Positions 17,647 to 26,839 of a stretch of 64,000 nucleotides of DNA are shown in pieces. This DNA comes from SYIM01 sp041182885 (lineage in GTDB: Bacteria > Pseudomonadota > Gammaproteobacteria > Burkholderiales > Burkholderiaceae_E). The stretch is taken from positions 1 through 64,000 of the forward strand of contig JBMSQB010000007.1 of the NCBI GenBank assembly GCA_049423065.1, written 5' to 3'. The first letter of the stretch is position 1, and each line of letters begins with the position of its first letter. The notes below the pieces were generated by a model, which ran no database searches, was not told the DNA's origin, and was given only the letters and a program-made list of their open reading frames with translations. The position numbers and the translations under genes were made by a program.

Positions 17647-18867
17647 ATGAAGGCGATTCTCGACGGTATCCGCGTGCTCGATCTCACCCGGGTTTTGGCT
17701 GGCCCCTGGTGCACCCAGAACCTGGCCGATCTGGGTGCCGATGTGATCAAGGTTGAAAAGCCGGGAGATGGCGACGACACCCGCAGCTGGGGCCCTCCTT
17801 TCCTCAGGAATCGCGACGGCAGCGACACCCGCGATGCTGCCTATTTTCTGTCGGCCAATCGCAACAAGCGCTCGATCGCGGTCGATATCGCCAGCCCGGC
17901 CGGGCAGAAGGTGATCCGCGATCTGGCCCGGGTGAGCGACGTGGTGGCGGAAAACTTCAAGGTCGGGCAACTGCGCAAATACGGCCTCGACTACGAAAGC
18001 CTGAAGGCGATCAACCCCCGCCTGGTGTACTGCTCGATCACCGGCTTTGGTCAGACCGGACCGTGGTCACACCGCGCGGGCTACGACTTCATCATCCAGG
18101 GGGTCGGTGGCCTGATGTCGGTCACGGGCGAGGCCGACGATCGTCCCGGCGGTGGCCCGCAGAAGGCCGGCGTGGCGGTCGTGGACCTGTTCACCGGCAT
18201 GTACGCCACCCAGGCAATCCTGGGAGCGCTCTTTCACCGTGAACGCACCGGCGAGGGACAGTACATCGACGCGGCACTCCTCGATGTGCAGGTGGCCATG
18301 ATGGCCAACATGAACACCAACTTTCTGGTGAGCGGTCAGCCACCCAAGCGCTGGGGCAACGCCCACCCGAACCTGGTGCCCTACCAGGCCTTCAAGGCCT
18401 CCGACATGTGGATCATTCTTGCTGTCGGCAACGACGACCAGTTCCGGCGTTTCTGTGAGGTCGGCAACTGTCTTGAGCTCACGACAGACCCGCGCTTCGT
18501 CCGCGTGCCCGACCGGATCCGAAACCGCGAGCAACTGATCCCGCTGCTGGCCGAGATCATTGCGCAGCGCACCGGCGAACAGTGGATCAGCGGATTGGAA
18601 ACCGCAGGCGTACCGTGCGGGCCGATCAACAACCTGGCCCAGGTCTTCGACAACCCGCAGGTGAAGGCGCGCGGCATGCGCCAGTCGATTGAACGCGAAG
18701 ACTCTGGCCCCATCGAGCTGGTCACCAACCCGATCCGTTTCAGCGAAACGCCCGCCACGCTCCGCCGCCCCCCTCCGAAGCTGGGTGAACACACCGAGGA
18801 GGTCCTGCGCGATGTGCTGGGCTACGAGCCGGACACCATTCGGGAACTCGCGCCACGCCAGCCTTGA
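17647..18867 (+). CDS. CaiB/BaiF family (class III) CoA-transferase
   Basis: This 406-residue protein moves coenzyme A between carboxylic acids. The N-terminal motif RVLDLTRVLAGPWCTQNLAD, the IKVEKPGDGD stretch and the catalytic aspartate (residue 147, in YDFIIQGVGG) identify the family. Length is normal for a single-domain member. The ATG at 17647 is used; a TTG seven codons upstream is possible. A dicarboxylate-type permease pair (tctBA) follows, so activation of an imported dicarboxylate is a plausible inference; acceptor and donor are not known. Confidence 0.92.
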   Translation: MKAILDGIRVLDLTRVLAGPWCTQNLADLGADVIKVEKPGDGDDTRSWGPPFLRNRDGSDTRDAAYFLSANRNKRSIAVDIASPAGQKVIRDLARVSDVVAENFKVGQLRKYGLDYESLKAINPRLVYCSITGFGQTGPWSHRAGYDFIIQGVGGLMSVTGEADDRPGGGPQKAGVAVVDLFTGMYATQAILGALFHRERTGEGQYIDAALLDVQVAMMANMNTNFLVSGQPPKRWGNAHPNLVPYQAFKASDMWIILAVGNDDQFRRFCEVGNCLELTTDPRFVRVPDRIRNREQLIPLLAEIIAQRTGEQWISGLETAGVPCGPINNLAQVFDNPQVKARGMRQSIEREDSGPIELVTNPIRFSETPATLRRPPPKLGEHTEEVLRDVLGYEPDTIRELAPRQP

Positions 18868-18872
18868 GCGCA

Positions 18873-18907
18873 GGTCCGGCCGGGCGATGAACCGGCCCGG
18901 CCGGACC
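18873..18907 (+). terminator. Perfect 13-bp GC-rich hairpin after the CoA-transferase gene
   Basis: GGTCCGGCCGGGC at 18873-18885 is the exact reverse complement of 18895-18907, with a 9-base loop. It begins 6 bases after the stop codon. No T-run follows, so termination would be partial or Rho-assisted. Confidence 0.5.
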
Positions 18908-18925
18908 GGTTCGACACGCGCCCCG

Positions 18926-18954
18926 TTTACGTGAACCACCCCATCGGCTACCAT
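18926..18954 (+). promoter_or_regulatory. Candidate promoter for tctBA
   Basis: TTTACG at 18926-18931, a 17-base spacer and TACCAT at 18949-18954: each box matches consensus at four of six positions. It lies just after the hairpin and 90 bases before the tctB start. Confidence 0.35.
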
Positions 18955-19043
18955 CGCGGCTCGTCATAACCACATACAGGCCGGCTCGGCTCGCCAATCC
19001 GGTCCAGATCGACGTCCGAAAGTGCAGTGAAAGGAGACAGCTG

Positions 19044-19505
19044 GTGAAGCTACGCAATCATCAGGATTTTTGGTCGGGAACGATGTTCCTGGTTCTCGGC
19101 GTGTTGTTTATCGTGCTCTCGCGCCAGTATCAGCTGGGCACCGCAGCCAAGATGGGCCCGGGGTATTTCCCGACGGTGCTGGGCGGCATCCTTGCGGTGC
19201 TTGGCGGGATGATCGTCCTGAGCGCCTTCTCCAAGTCCAACCCCGAGACCAGGCTCTCGCCGGTGGGCTGGCGGGAGCTGTTCCTGCTGCTGCTGGGCGT
19301 GCTGCTGTTTGCCATCCTGCTCCCGAAGCTGGGTTTGATCGTCTCCCTCTGGATCCTGATCTTCGTTTCGGCGCTGGGCAGTCATGAGTTCAACTTCAAG
19401 GAAACTTTTCTGTCCGCGATCGTGCTGAGCGTGCTCGGTTGGGGTGTGTTCGCCAAGGGGCTTGAACTGCAGCTGGCAGTCTGGCCCAAGTTCCTCACGC
19501 AGTAA
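19044..19505 (+). CDS. tctB: Tripartite tricarboxylate transporter small subunit TctB
   Basis: This 153-residue membrane protein has four hydrophobic segments (about 12-28, 45-60, 80-115, 125-145). The early KMGPGYFPTVLGGILAVLG stretch is the family hallmark. It pairs with TctA in secondary uptake of citrate-like or other carboxylates. The GTG start at 19044 has a strong AAGGAGA ribosome site 6 bases upstream. The tctA start follows 13 bases after its stop. Confidence 0.9.
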   Translation: MKLRNHQDFWSGTMFLVLGVLFIVLSRQYQLGTAAKMGPGYFPTVLGGILAVLGGMIVLSAFSKSNPETRLSPVGWRELFLLLLGVLLFAILLPKLGLIVSLWILIFVSALGSHEFNFKETFLSAIVLSVLGWGVFAKGLELQLAVWPKFLTQ

Positions 19506-19518
19506 CCGGAGCGCGACG

Positions 19519-21033
19519 ATGGACGGATTAATCGCAAATCTCTCGCTCGGCTTCTCGGTCGCAGCCACAGTCACCAACCTGTTTTACTGTTTCGTTGGGG
19601 TGCTGTTTGGCACGCTGGTGGGTGTGTTGCCGGGCATTGGGCCGCTCGCCACGATCGCCATGCTGCTGCCCATCACCTACAAGATGACCGACCCGACCAC
19701 GGCGCTCATCCTGCTGGCGGGCATTTACTACGGCGCACAGTACGGCGGTTCCACCACCGCCATTCTGGTCAAGCTGCCGGGTGAAACCTCATCGGTGGTC
19801 ACCACGCTCGATGGCTACCAGATGGCCCGGGTCGGTCGAGCCGGACCAGCGCTGGCCACCGCAGCCATCGCGTCGTTTTTCGCCGGCACGGTCTCCACCC
19901 TCGCCATTGCGGCGTTTGCCCCGCCGCTTGCGGAGGTGGCGTTCAAATTCGGCCCGGCGGAATACTTCTCGCTGATGGTGCTGGGCCTGATTGCAGCGGT
20001 GGTGCTTGCGCAGGGTTCAATCGTCAAGGCGCTCGCCATGGTGGTGCTGGGCCTGCTGCTCGGCATGATCGGCACCGACGTGAACTCGGGCGTCGCGCGC
20101 TTCTCGTTCGAAATCCCGGAACTCACCGACGGAATCGAGTTTGCAGCGGTGGCCATGGGCATGTTCGGCTTCGGCGAGATCATCGCCAACCTCGAACAGC
20201 GCGACAACCGGCAGGTGTTCACCAGCAAGGTGGGCCGCCTGATGCCGTCGCGCGAAGACTTCCGCCGGATCACCTGGCCGATCGTGCGCGGCACGGTGCT
20301 GGGCGGGGCGCTGGGCATTCTGCCGGGTGGCGGATCGGTGCTGTCGGCTTTCTCCGCCTATGCCATCGAGAAGAAAATCTCCAAGACCCCGGAGAAATTC
20401 GGTACCGGCATGATCGAGGGCGTGGCTGCGCCCGAGGCCGCCAACAACGCCGGCGCCCAGACCTCGTTCATCCCCATGCTCACCCTCGGTATCCCCACCA
20501 ACGCGGTGATGGCGCTGATGGTGGCGGGCATGATGATTCACAACATCCAGCCGGGTCCGCAGGTGATGACCAGCAACCCCAAGCTGTTCTGGGGTCTGAT
20601 CGCCTCCATGTGGATCGGTAACCTGATGCTGCTGATCCTGAACCTGCCGCTGGTGGGTCTGTGGATCAAACTCCTCACGATCCCCTACCGGATCCTGTAT
20701 CCCGCCATCCTGATGTTCTGCTGTATCGGCGCCTACTCGCTCAACAACTCGGTGTTCGACATCTACATGACGATCCCGTTTGCGATCCTGGGCTATGTGT
20801 GCGTGAAGCTCAACTGCGAGCCCGCGCCACTGCTGCTGGGCTTCGTGCTGGGCAAGCTCATGGAGGAATACCTGCGACGGGCCATGACCATTTCTCGGGG
20901 CGACCCCATGGTGTTTGTCACGCGGCCGTTGTCGGCAACGATGCTGGCCATTGCCGCGGTGCTCCTCATCATCGTGTTCCTGCCATCGGTGGCAAAGAAA
21001 CGGGAAGAGGCGTTCGCCGAGGAAGAAAAGTAG
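19519..21033 (+). CDS. tctA: Tripartite tricarboxylate transporter large subunit TctA
   Basis: This 504-residue inner-membrane permease has about 11-12 helices. Motifs typical of TctA are GVLPGIGPLATIAMLLPITY near residue 35, the YYGAQYGGSTTAILVKLPGE stretch around 70-95 and, in the second half, LGILPGGGSVLSAF with APEAANNAGAQTSF. It normally works with TctB and the periplasmic binding protein TctC; no tctC is next to it here. An intrinsic terminator follows 40 bases after the stop. Confidence 0.95.
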   Translation: MDGLIANLSLGFSVAATVTNLFYCFVGVLFGTLVGVLPGIGPLATIAMLLPITYKMTDPTTALILLAGIYYGAQYGGSTTAILVKLPGETSSVVTTLDGYQMARVGRAGPALATAAIASFFAGTVSTLAIAAFAPPLAEVAFKFGPAEYFSLMVLGLIAAVVLAQGSIVKALAMVVLGLLLGMIGTDVNSGVARFSFEIPELTDGIEFAAVAMGMFGFGEIIANLEQRDNRQVFTSKVGRLMPSREDFRRITWPIVRGTVLGGALGILPGGGSVLSAFSAYAIEKKISKTPEKFGTGMIEGVAAPEAANNAGAQTSFIPMLTLGIPTNAVMALMVAGMMIHNIQPGPQVMTSNPKLFWGLIASMWIGNLMLLILNLPLVGLWIKLLTIPYRILYPAILMFCCIGAYSLNNSVFDIYMTIPFAILGYVCVKLNCEPAPLLLGFVLGKLMEEYLRRAMTISRGDPMVFVTRPLSATMLAIAAVLLIIVFLPSVAKKREEAFAEEEK

Positions 21034-21073
21034 CGGCGCTCACCGCCCCGCTGGCGGCATCGACCGCCTGATC

Positions 21074-21103
21074 AAAAGCCCGCGTTTACAGCGGGCTTTT
21101 TTT
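21074..21103 (+). terminator. Rho-independent terminator after tctA
   Basis: AAAAGCCCGC and GCGGGCTTTT form a 10-bp stem with a 7-base loop, ending in seven T residues on the plus strand. On the minus strand the same stem ends in TTTT, so it may also serve the urease operon. Confidence 0.88.
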
Positions 21104-21115
21104 CGTCTGGATGGT

Positions 21116-21141
21116 TGGTGGGCAAGCATCTCCGCCCACCA
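21116..21141 (-). terminator. Hairpin downstream of the urease operon
   Basis: TGGTGGGC and GCCCACCA form a perfect 8-bp stem with a 10-base loop, 27 bases after the last urease-operon gene on the minus strand. It has no T-run of its own but stands just before the bidirectional terminator at 21103-21074. Confidence 0.4.
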
Positions 21142-21167
21142 TGCCTTGATCGGCGCGAGACGCGCGC

Positions 21168-21425
21168 TCAGCGAGCGCTTGTTGAACGCTGGGCGCCACG
21201 GCGGCGCAACAGTACGCGAATGCCCCAGAAGGCGAACGCCAGCACCAGGGCACCAGCGGCCAGGTGATCGGGTTCAGACAGCAGGTGCATGACAGCCTGC
21301 AACCAGTTCGAGCCGTGGTCGCCTGGATGGGCGGACGCGATGGCGGGGATGGCGCCGGGCATCAGGCCCAGCGCGCGGAGACGCAGCGAGACGGCCATCG
21401 GGGAAAGGCGTGGGGACATGGGCAT
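21168..21425 (-). CDS. Small membrane protein with HupE/UreJ-like N-terminus
   Basis: This protein of 85 residues (or 83 if the Met at 21419 is used) has a signal-like hydrophobic N-terminus ending in ASA, then HPGDHG, LLSEPDHL and one membrane helix (about 55-72) followed by RVLLRRRGAQR. HupE/UreJ nickel permeases begin mature chains with a similar HPG...H stretch followed by a D-H-L motif, but are about twice as long with six helices. It is 15 bases after ureG and plausibly urease-related, perhaps metal handling; function is not known. I see no frameshifted remainder downstream. Confidence 0.65.
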   Translation of the reverse strand: MPMSPRLSPMAVSLRLRALGLMPGAIPAIASAHPGDHGSNWLQAVMHLLSEPDHLAAGALVLAFAFWGIRVLLRRRGAQRSTSAR

Positions 21426-21440
21426 CTTCTCCGGGAAAAA

Positions 21441-22079
<639 letters not shown>

Positions 22080-22105
22080 CAAACTCCTTGAAACGGATTG
22101 GCTGC

Positions 22106-22834
22106 TTACGAACGGAACAGCCTTGAATACTGGGTTTCGTGACGTGCGCTCGCGATTGCAAAGCCCGGCGCGAAGTTGCTCCAGGTGGTGGGCAGGTCGA
22201 GCACCGCCGGGTCGGCCGCGCGCTCGAGGACGCTCGCGAGCGCGGGACGGAGCGCGCTGAACAACCGCTGCCCGGCCTGTTGGCCAAGTGGCACCGTCTT
22301 GATCGCCGCCATCACCTGATTTTCCAGCCACGCCCAACACCACGCTGCAAGCGCAGCGACCGGCTCGAGCCCGAAGGCCCGGGCCGCAAGCCCCCATGCA
22401 AGCGGCAGCGCACATTCGCCCGCTGACCGCAGAGATTCGACCCTTGCCGCCAGGGCCGGCTCGAGTTCCAGACCCGCCAGCATCTGAAGCAGCGACTGCC
22501 CCATCTGCAATGTTTCCGCGCGCAGCTCCGCGGTTTCGCGCGAGGCGAGCCACTGCTCGTGCAGGCGCGCGGCGTGCTCATCGTCATCCAGGGCCACGGC
22601 GCGAAACAGCGCCATGCAAAGCGGCGCATCGAACCGGCCAATGTTGGCTTGAAGAAGCGTGGCGATCCAGTCGCAGACCTCGGCCTCGCTGCCCACCCAG
22701 CCCGCATCGATCGCCGACTCCAGGCCCTGCGAGTAGCTGAAGCCGCCGATGGGCAGCGCAGGGCTCGATAAGCGCATCAGCGAGAGGAGCGCGGCGGGAT
22801 CAAGCGACACCATGGCAGGAGACGGATGCGACAC
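22106..22834 (-). CDS. ureF: Urease accessory protein UreF
   Basis: This all-helical 242-residue protein bridges UreD and UreG in the urease maturation complex. Family features are LMRLSSPALPIGGFSYSQGL near the N-terminus, AIKTVPLGQQAGQRLF near the C-terminal end, and ETQYSRLFRS at the very end. The start is GTG at 22834, immediately after the ureE stop; an ATG seven codons later is an alternative. Confidence 0.94.
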   Translation of the reverse strand: MSHPSPAMVSLDPAALLSLMRLSSPALPIGGFSYSQGLESAIDAGWVGSEAEVCDWIATLLQANIGRFDAPLCMALFRAVALDDDEHAARLHEQWLASRETAELRAETLQMGQSLLQMLAGLELEPALAARVESLRSAGECALPLAWGLAARAFGLEPVAALAAWCWAWLENQVMAAIKTVPLGQQAGQRLFSALRPALASVLERAADPAVLDLPTTWSNFAPGFAIASARHETQYSRLFRS

Positions 22835-22836
22835 GG

Positions 22837-23460
22837 CTAACGCTTGAGCGGATCGGTCATGAAGTCGTGGATGCGGGGCGAGTGCCGGGCGTCGGTATGC
22901 TGGCCTGTCCCGCGCGGCGGCGCTGTGAGAGGGTCGTGCTCGCCGGCATGATCATGATCGTGATCGTGGCCATGCGAATGCCCGTGTGAATGTCCATGCG
23001 AGTGCCCGTGCGAATGCGCGTGAACAGCGCCGGAGTAGGCCCCGCCCTCGGGATCAAAGCTGTCATCGACCATGTCGATCACCCCGCCCAGACCGCGCAC
23101 CATGCCCTCGAGCACATGGTCATACTGGAGCCGCAGCCACCCATCGCCCACCTGGACCGGCACATGCCGGTTGCCCAGGTGATAGGCAATTCGCGCCAGC
23201 GCAATCGCACTCGATGCCGTGATGTGAATCAGTTCCTCGGGCGCGGCGTGAACCCGGAGCGCCTCGCCCGCGTCGGTGCAGATGAGATCGCCGTCGCGGA
23301 GCACTGTGCCACGCGGCAGATCGAACCCCACCGCTTCGCCCGCACGGGCGCCGCGCGCAATTGCTGTACGCATTCGCGATTTTTGTCGCCACTCGAAAGC
23401 GAGATCGATGTCCCCCACCACCCGCTCGGCAGCGCCCCCCACAGCCTTGAAAATCAGCAT
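22837..23460 (-). CDS. ureE: Urease accessory nickel chaperone UreE
   Basis: This 207-residue protein supplies nickel to the UreDFG complex. The N-terminal peptide-binding domain (about 1-70) and the metal-binding domain with YHLGNRHVPVQVG are recognisable. A histidine-rich tail (about residues 146-170, mostly HS/HG/HD repeats) should bind several nickel ions. Twelve-base repeats in the DNA underlie this tail, so its length may vary between strains. It follows ureC by 12 bases. Confidence 0.95.
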   Translation of the reverse strand: MLIFKAVGGAAERVVGDIDLAFEWRQKSRMRTAIARGARAGEAVGFDLPRGTVLRDGDLICTDAGEALRVHAAPEELIHITASSAIALARIAYHLGNRHVPVQVGDGWLRLQYDHVLEGMVRGLGGVIDMVDDSFDPEGGAYSGAVHAHSHGHSHGHSHGHSHGHDHDHDHAGEHDPLTAPPRGTGQHTDARHSPRIHDFMTDPLKR

Positions 23461-23472
23461 GGCGGCCCCCGC

Positions 23473-25173
23473 TCAAAAGAGAAAGTAGCGCTGCGCCATG
23501 GGCAGCACGGTGGCCGGCTCACAGGTGAGCAACACGCCGTCGGCGCGCACCTGATAGGTCTGCGGATCCACCTCGATCGTGGGCATGGCGGTGTTGTGAA
23601 TCAGATCGGTTTTGCGAAGCGCGCGCATGCCGCGAACCGCCACAGCACGTCGGGCCAGACCCAGTTGCGCAGGCACCCCCGCCGCCAGCGCAGCCTGCGA
23701 AACAAAGGTGAGCGAGCTGTCGGCAAGCGCCCGCCCGAAGGCACCAAACTGCGGCCGATAGTGAACCGGCTGTGGCGTGGGGATGGACGCATTGGGGTCG
23801 CCCATGGCGGCGAGCGCAATCTGACCGCCCTTGATCACCATGGAGGGCTTCACGCCAAAGAAAGCGGGCTTCCAGATCACCAGGTCGGCAAACTTGCCCA
23901 CTTCAACCGACCCCACTTCATGCGCAATGCCGTGGGTGATTGCCGGATTGATCGTGTATTTGGCGATGTAGCGCTTGGCGCGGGCATTGTCGTGTCGGGC
24001 ACCGTCTCCGGGCAGACCGCCGCGCTGCGCCTTCATCTTGTGGGCGGTCTGCCAACAGCGCAGGATCACTTCGCCCACCCGGCCCATCGCCTGCGAGTCG
24101 GACGACATCATGGAAAACGCACCGAGGTCATGAAGGATGTCTTCGGCAGCGATGGTCTCTCGGCGGATCCGGCTTTCGGCAAACGCCACGTCTTCGGCAA
24201 TGTTCGCATCGAGGTGATGGCAGACCATCAGCATGTCCAGATGCTCATCGATCGTGTTGACCGTGTAGGGACGCGTGGGATTCGTGGACGACGGCAGCAC
24301 ATTGGGCAGCCCGCACACCCGGATGATGTCGGGCGCGTGACCGCCACCCGCGCCTTCGGTGTGATAGGTGTGGATGGTGCGATCCTTGAAGGCTGCAATG
24401 GTGGTTTCGACAAAGCCGGATTCGTTGAGTGTGTCGGTATGAATCGCCACCTGCACATCAAACCGGTCTGCCACCCCCAGGCAGGTATCGATCGCGGCGG
24501 GCGTGGTGCCCCAGTCTTCATGAAGCTTCAGGCCAATGGCGCCCGCGCGCACCTGCTCGGCGAGTGCTTCGGGGTTTGAGGCATTGCCCTTGCCGGTAAA
24601 ACCGAGGTTCATCGGAAAGCCCTCGGCCGCCTTCAGCATGTTGGCCAGGTGCCAGGGGCCGGGCGTGCAGGTGGTGGCATTGGTGCCCGTGGCCGGGCCG
24701 GTACCGCCACCGATCATGGTGGTTACACCCGAGGCGAGTGCTTCGTCGATCTGCTGCGGGCAGATGAAGTGAATATGCGTATCGATGCCGCCTGCGGTGA
24801 TGATCGAACCTTCGCCCGCGATCACCTCGGTGGACGCGCCAATCACGATATCGACCCCAGGCTGGATATCGGGGTTGCCCGCTTTGCCGATGGCAGCGAT
24901 GCGACCGTTCTTGATCGCGATGTCGGCCTTCACAATGCCCCAGTGATCGAGGATCAGCGCATTGGTGATCACGGTATCGGCCACATCGGCCGCAAGGCGC
25001 TGGCTCTGGCCCATGCCGTCGCGAATCACCTTGCCGCCACCGAACTTCACTTCTTCGCCATAGATCGTGCGATCTTCTTCCACCTGGATCCAGAGCCCGG
25101 TGTCGGCCAGACGAACCCGATCGCCCACCGTGGGGCCAAACATTTCCGCATAGGCGCGGCGAGTGATTTTCAT
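23473..25173 (-). CDS. ureC: Urease alpha subunit UreC
   Basis: This 566-residue catalytic subunit hydrolyses urea to ammonia and carbamate. Active-site elements are intact: DTHIHFICPQQ (nickel ligands), GLKLHEDWG with the lysine that becomes carbamylated, HTDTLNESGF, YHTEGAGGGHAPD, MVCHHLD in the flap with the active-site cysteine, and SSDSQAMGRVGE with the aspartate ligand. Its ATG overlaps the ureB stop by 4 bases. Confidence 0.98.
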   Translation of the reverse strand: MKITRRAYAEMFGPTVGDRVRLADTGLWIQVEEDRTIYGEEVKFGGGKVIRDGMGQSQRLAADVADTVITNALILDHWGIVKADIAIKNGRIAAIGKAGNPDIQPGVDIVIGASTEVIAGEGSIITAGGIDTHIHFICPQQIDEALASGVTTMIGGGTGPATGTNATTCTPGPWHLANMLKAAEGFPMNLGFTGKGNASNPEALAEQVRAGAIGLKLHEDWGTTPAAIDTCLGVADRFDVQVAIHTDTLNESGFVETTIAAFKDRTIHTYHTEGAGGGHAPDIIRVCGLPNVLPSSTNPTRPYTVNTIDEHLDMLMVCHHLDANIAEDVAFAESRIRRETIAAEDILHDLGAFSMMSSDSQAMGRVGEVILRCWQTAHKMKAQRGGLPGDGARHDNARAKRYIAKYTINPAITHGIAHEVGSVEVGKFADLVIWKPAFFGVKPSMVIKGGQIALAAMGDPNASIPTPQPVHYRPQFGAFGRALADSSLTFVSQAALAAGVPAQLGLARRAVAVRGMRALRKTDLIHNTAMPTIEVDPQTYQVRADGVLLTCEPATVLPMAQRYFLF

Positions 25174-25523
25174 CGCTTGATCTCCGGCAACGGGCCATTG
25201 ACGCGGCCCTGGAAGCCATGAACGATTCGGGCGCCGGCAAGCGCGACCAGTTCGACGGTGCGTGACTGGCCAGGCTCAAAGCGCACCGCAGTGCCCGCTG
25301 CAATGTTCAGACGAAACCCGAGTGCGACAGCGCGATCGAATTCGAGCGCTTCGTTGGTCTCGGCAAAGTGGTAGTGCGAGCCGACCTGTATCGGGCGGTC
25401 GCCGCGGTTGGCAACCTGCAGCGTGATCACGGGGCGGCCAGCGTTCAGTTCGATCTCGCCGTCGGCCGCTTCGATCGCACCGGGCACGAGCGGGCCTTCG
25501 CTCGATGATGGATGGGCTGTCAT
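25170..25523 (-). CDS. ureB: Urease beta subunit UreB
   Basis: This 117-residue structural subunit has the typical GPLVPGAIEAADGEIELNAG start, VGSHYHFAETN in the middle and GFQGRVNGPLPE near the end. The ATG at 25523 has GAGGAGC upstream. It overlaps ureC by 4 bases and follows ureA by 16. Confidence 0.97.
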   Translation of the reverse strand: MTAHPSSSEGPLVPGAIEAADGEIELNAGRPVITLQVANRGDRPIQVGSHYHFAETNEALEFDRAVALGFRLNIAAGTAVRFEPGQSRTVELVALAGARIVHGFQGRVNGPLPEIKR

Positions 25524-25539
25524 GGGGGCGCTCCTCGGG

Positions 25540-25842
25540 TCAGACAATCGGCTGGTGAACGGTCACGAGCTTCGTTCCGTCCGGGAAGGTGGCCTCGATC
25601 TGGATCTCGGGAATCATTTCAGGCACGCCCTCCATCACATCCTCGCGGCTGAGCAGCGTGGTGCCCGCCTGCATCAGTTCGGCGACGCTTCGCCCATCGC
25701 GCGCACCTTCCATGATGGCCGCGCTCAGGAAGGCGACCGCCTCGGGATAGTTGAGTTTCAGGCCTCGAGCCTTGCGTCGTTCGGCGACCAGGGCTGCGGT
25801 AAAGATCAGCAGTTTGTCGCGTTCGCGTGGCGTCAGTTCCAT
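25540..25842 (-). CDS. ureA: Urease gamma subunit UreA
   Basis: This 100-residue protein has exactly the family length. MELTPRERDKLLIFTAALVA opens it, GLKLNYPEAVAFLSAAIMEG and EVTFP-like VEATFPDGTKLVTVHQPI-type sequence close it. It is a separate gene, not fused to ureB as in some bacteria. Confidence 0.97.
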   Translation of the reverse strand: MELTPRERDKLLIFTAALVAERRKARGLKLNYPEAVAFLSAAIMEGARDGRSVAELMQAGTTLLSREDVMEGVPEMIPEIQIEATFPDGTKLVTVHQPIV

Positions 25843-25912
25843 GGGGTCAGTCTCCGCAGACGTCCACCGGCGCCGCCGGCGGCAGGTAAAGAGGGGAATC
25901 GGATCGTTGTCA

Positions 25913-26839
25913 TCAGGTGGCCCAGATTCTAGGGGCACAGGCCTCGCGACCGATGGCGATGGGCCGGCAGGCGGCCCAGGCTGCCCGCAGCACGCGCCAG
26001 CCCGCTTCGGCCCCACCGCCCCGCCACCGCAACACCGCCAGGCCCGGCAAGGCCGTGATGGCCCAGTCACCAGCCAGATGATCGTTCGGGGCGCTTCGCG
26101 ATTCAAATTGAAGGCGGCGAACCTGCTCCACCATCTGCGCGCAGGCATCGGGCGCTGCGGCAATCACCATGGTGGCAAAGGCGGGCAGCCCGGCAAGCCC
26201 TGCGCGTGCGGTGAGGATGGGCGACTGGCCTTCAATCGACGCCTGCTCGACAAACACGAGGCGGCCATCGCGCCTGATCTCCATCCGTGACCGGACTTCA
26301 CCACTCATGAAGCGCAGCCCGCTGGCGGGTCGTCCGAGACACACCAGGTCGGCCGCAACCAGCGTGCCGCTGCCAGCCAGTTCGATGCGCGTGCTCCAGT
26401 CGGCCACCGCGCCGTCGAAGACGATGGTCTCGAGCGGCAGCCATTCGAGACTTGCACCGTCGGCCACCGAGAGCCGAACCGACTGGTGCGCAACCGGCTG
26501 AGCCGCCTCCGGATTGGCGCGATACCACTTGGCCGCCCCCGGCGATGTGATGAGCGCCCGGGCGCCCTCGTGGGCAACCACAGAGATATCGAGCCGGTCA
26601 CCGGAGGCAATCCCGCCAGGGGGGTGAACGATCACCTGATGCCAAAGTCCCGGGCCTTCCGGCGTGAAGCCCTTCTGAACACGCAGCGGCCCGCGATGGG
26701 AACGGAGCACTGGAATGGTGGCCTCGGCCCGCCGCGCGAATGCAAGATCGAGGCTCGCGTGCCAACCCGGGCCCCCGGGCTGTGCGACCGGGAAAGCCGC
26801 GCCACCTGTGTCGTCGTGCCGCCATATGGGGGCGTTCAT
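25913..26839 (-). CDS. ureD: Urease accessory protein UreD
   Basis: This 308-residue scaffold binds apo-urease and UreF during nickel insertion. Recognisable stretches are VLRSHRGPLRVQKGFTPEG, VIVHPPGGIASGDRLDI, TSPGAAKWYRAN and LEWLPLETIVFDGA. The ATG at 26839 has AAGGCG upstream; another Met 15 bases earlier is possible. The frame is open to about 27094 but the upstream part shows no UreD similarity and is best read as leader. It is the first gene of the urease operon. Confidence 0.94.
   Translation of the reverse strand: MNAPIWRHDDTGGAAFPVAQPGGPGWHASLDLAFARRAEATIPVLRSHRGPLRVQKGFTPEGPGLWHQVIVHPPGGIASGDRLDISVVAHEGARALITSPGAAKWYRANPEAAQPVAHQSVRLSVADGASLEWLPLETIVFDGAVADWSTRIELAGSGTLVAADLVCLGRPASGLRFMSGEVRSRMEIRRDGRLVFVEQASIEGQSPILTARAGLAGLPAFATMVIAAAPDACAQMVEQVRRLQFESRSAPNDHLAGDWAITALPGLAVLRWRGGGAEAGWRVLRAAWAACRPIAIGREACAPRIWAT

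Noticed and set aside
22930..23025. Short direct repeats that could be mistaken for a CRISPR array
   Set aside because: The 12-base repeats are coding (UreE His tail), without spacers.
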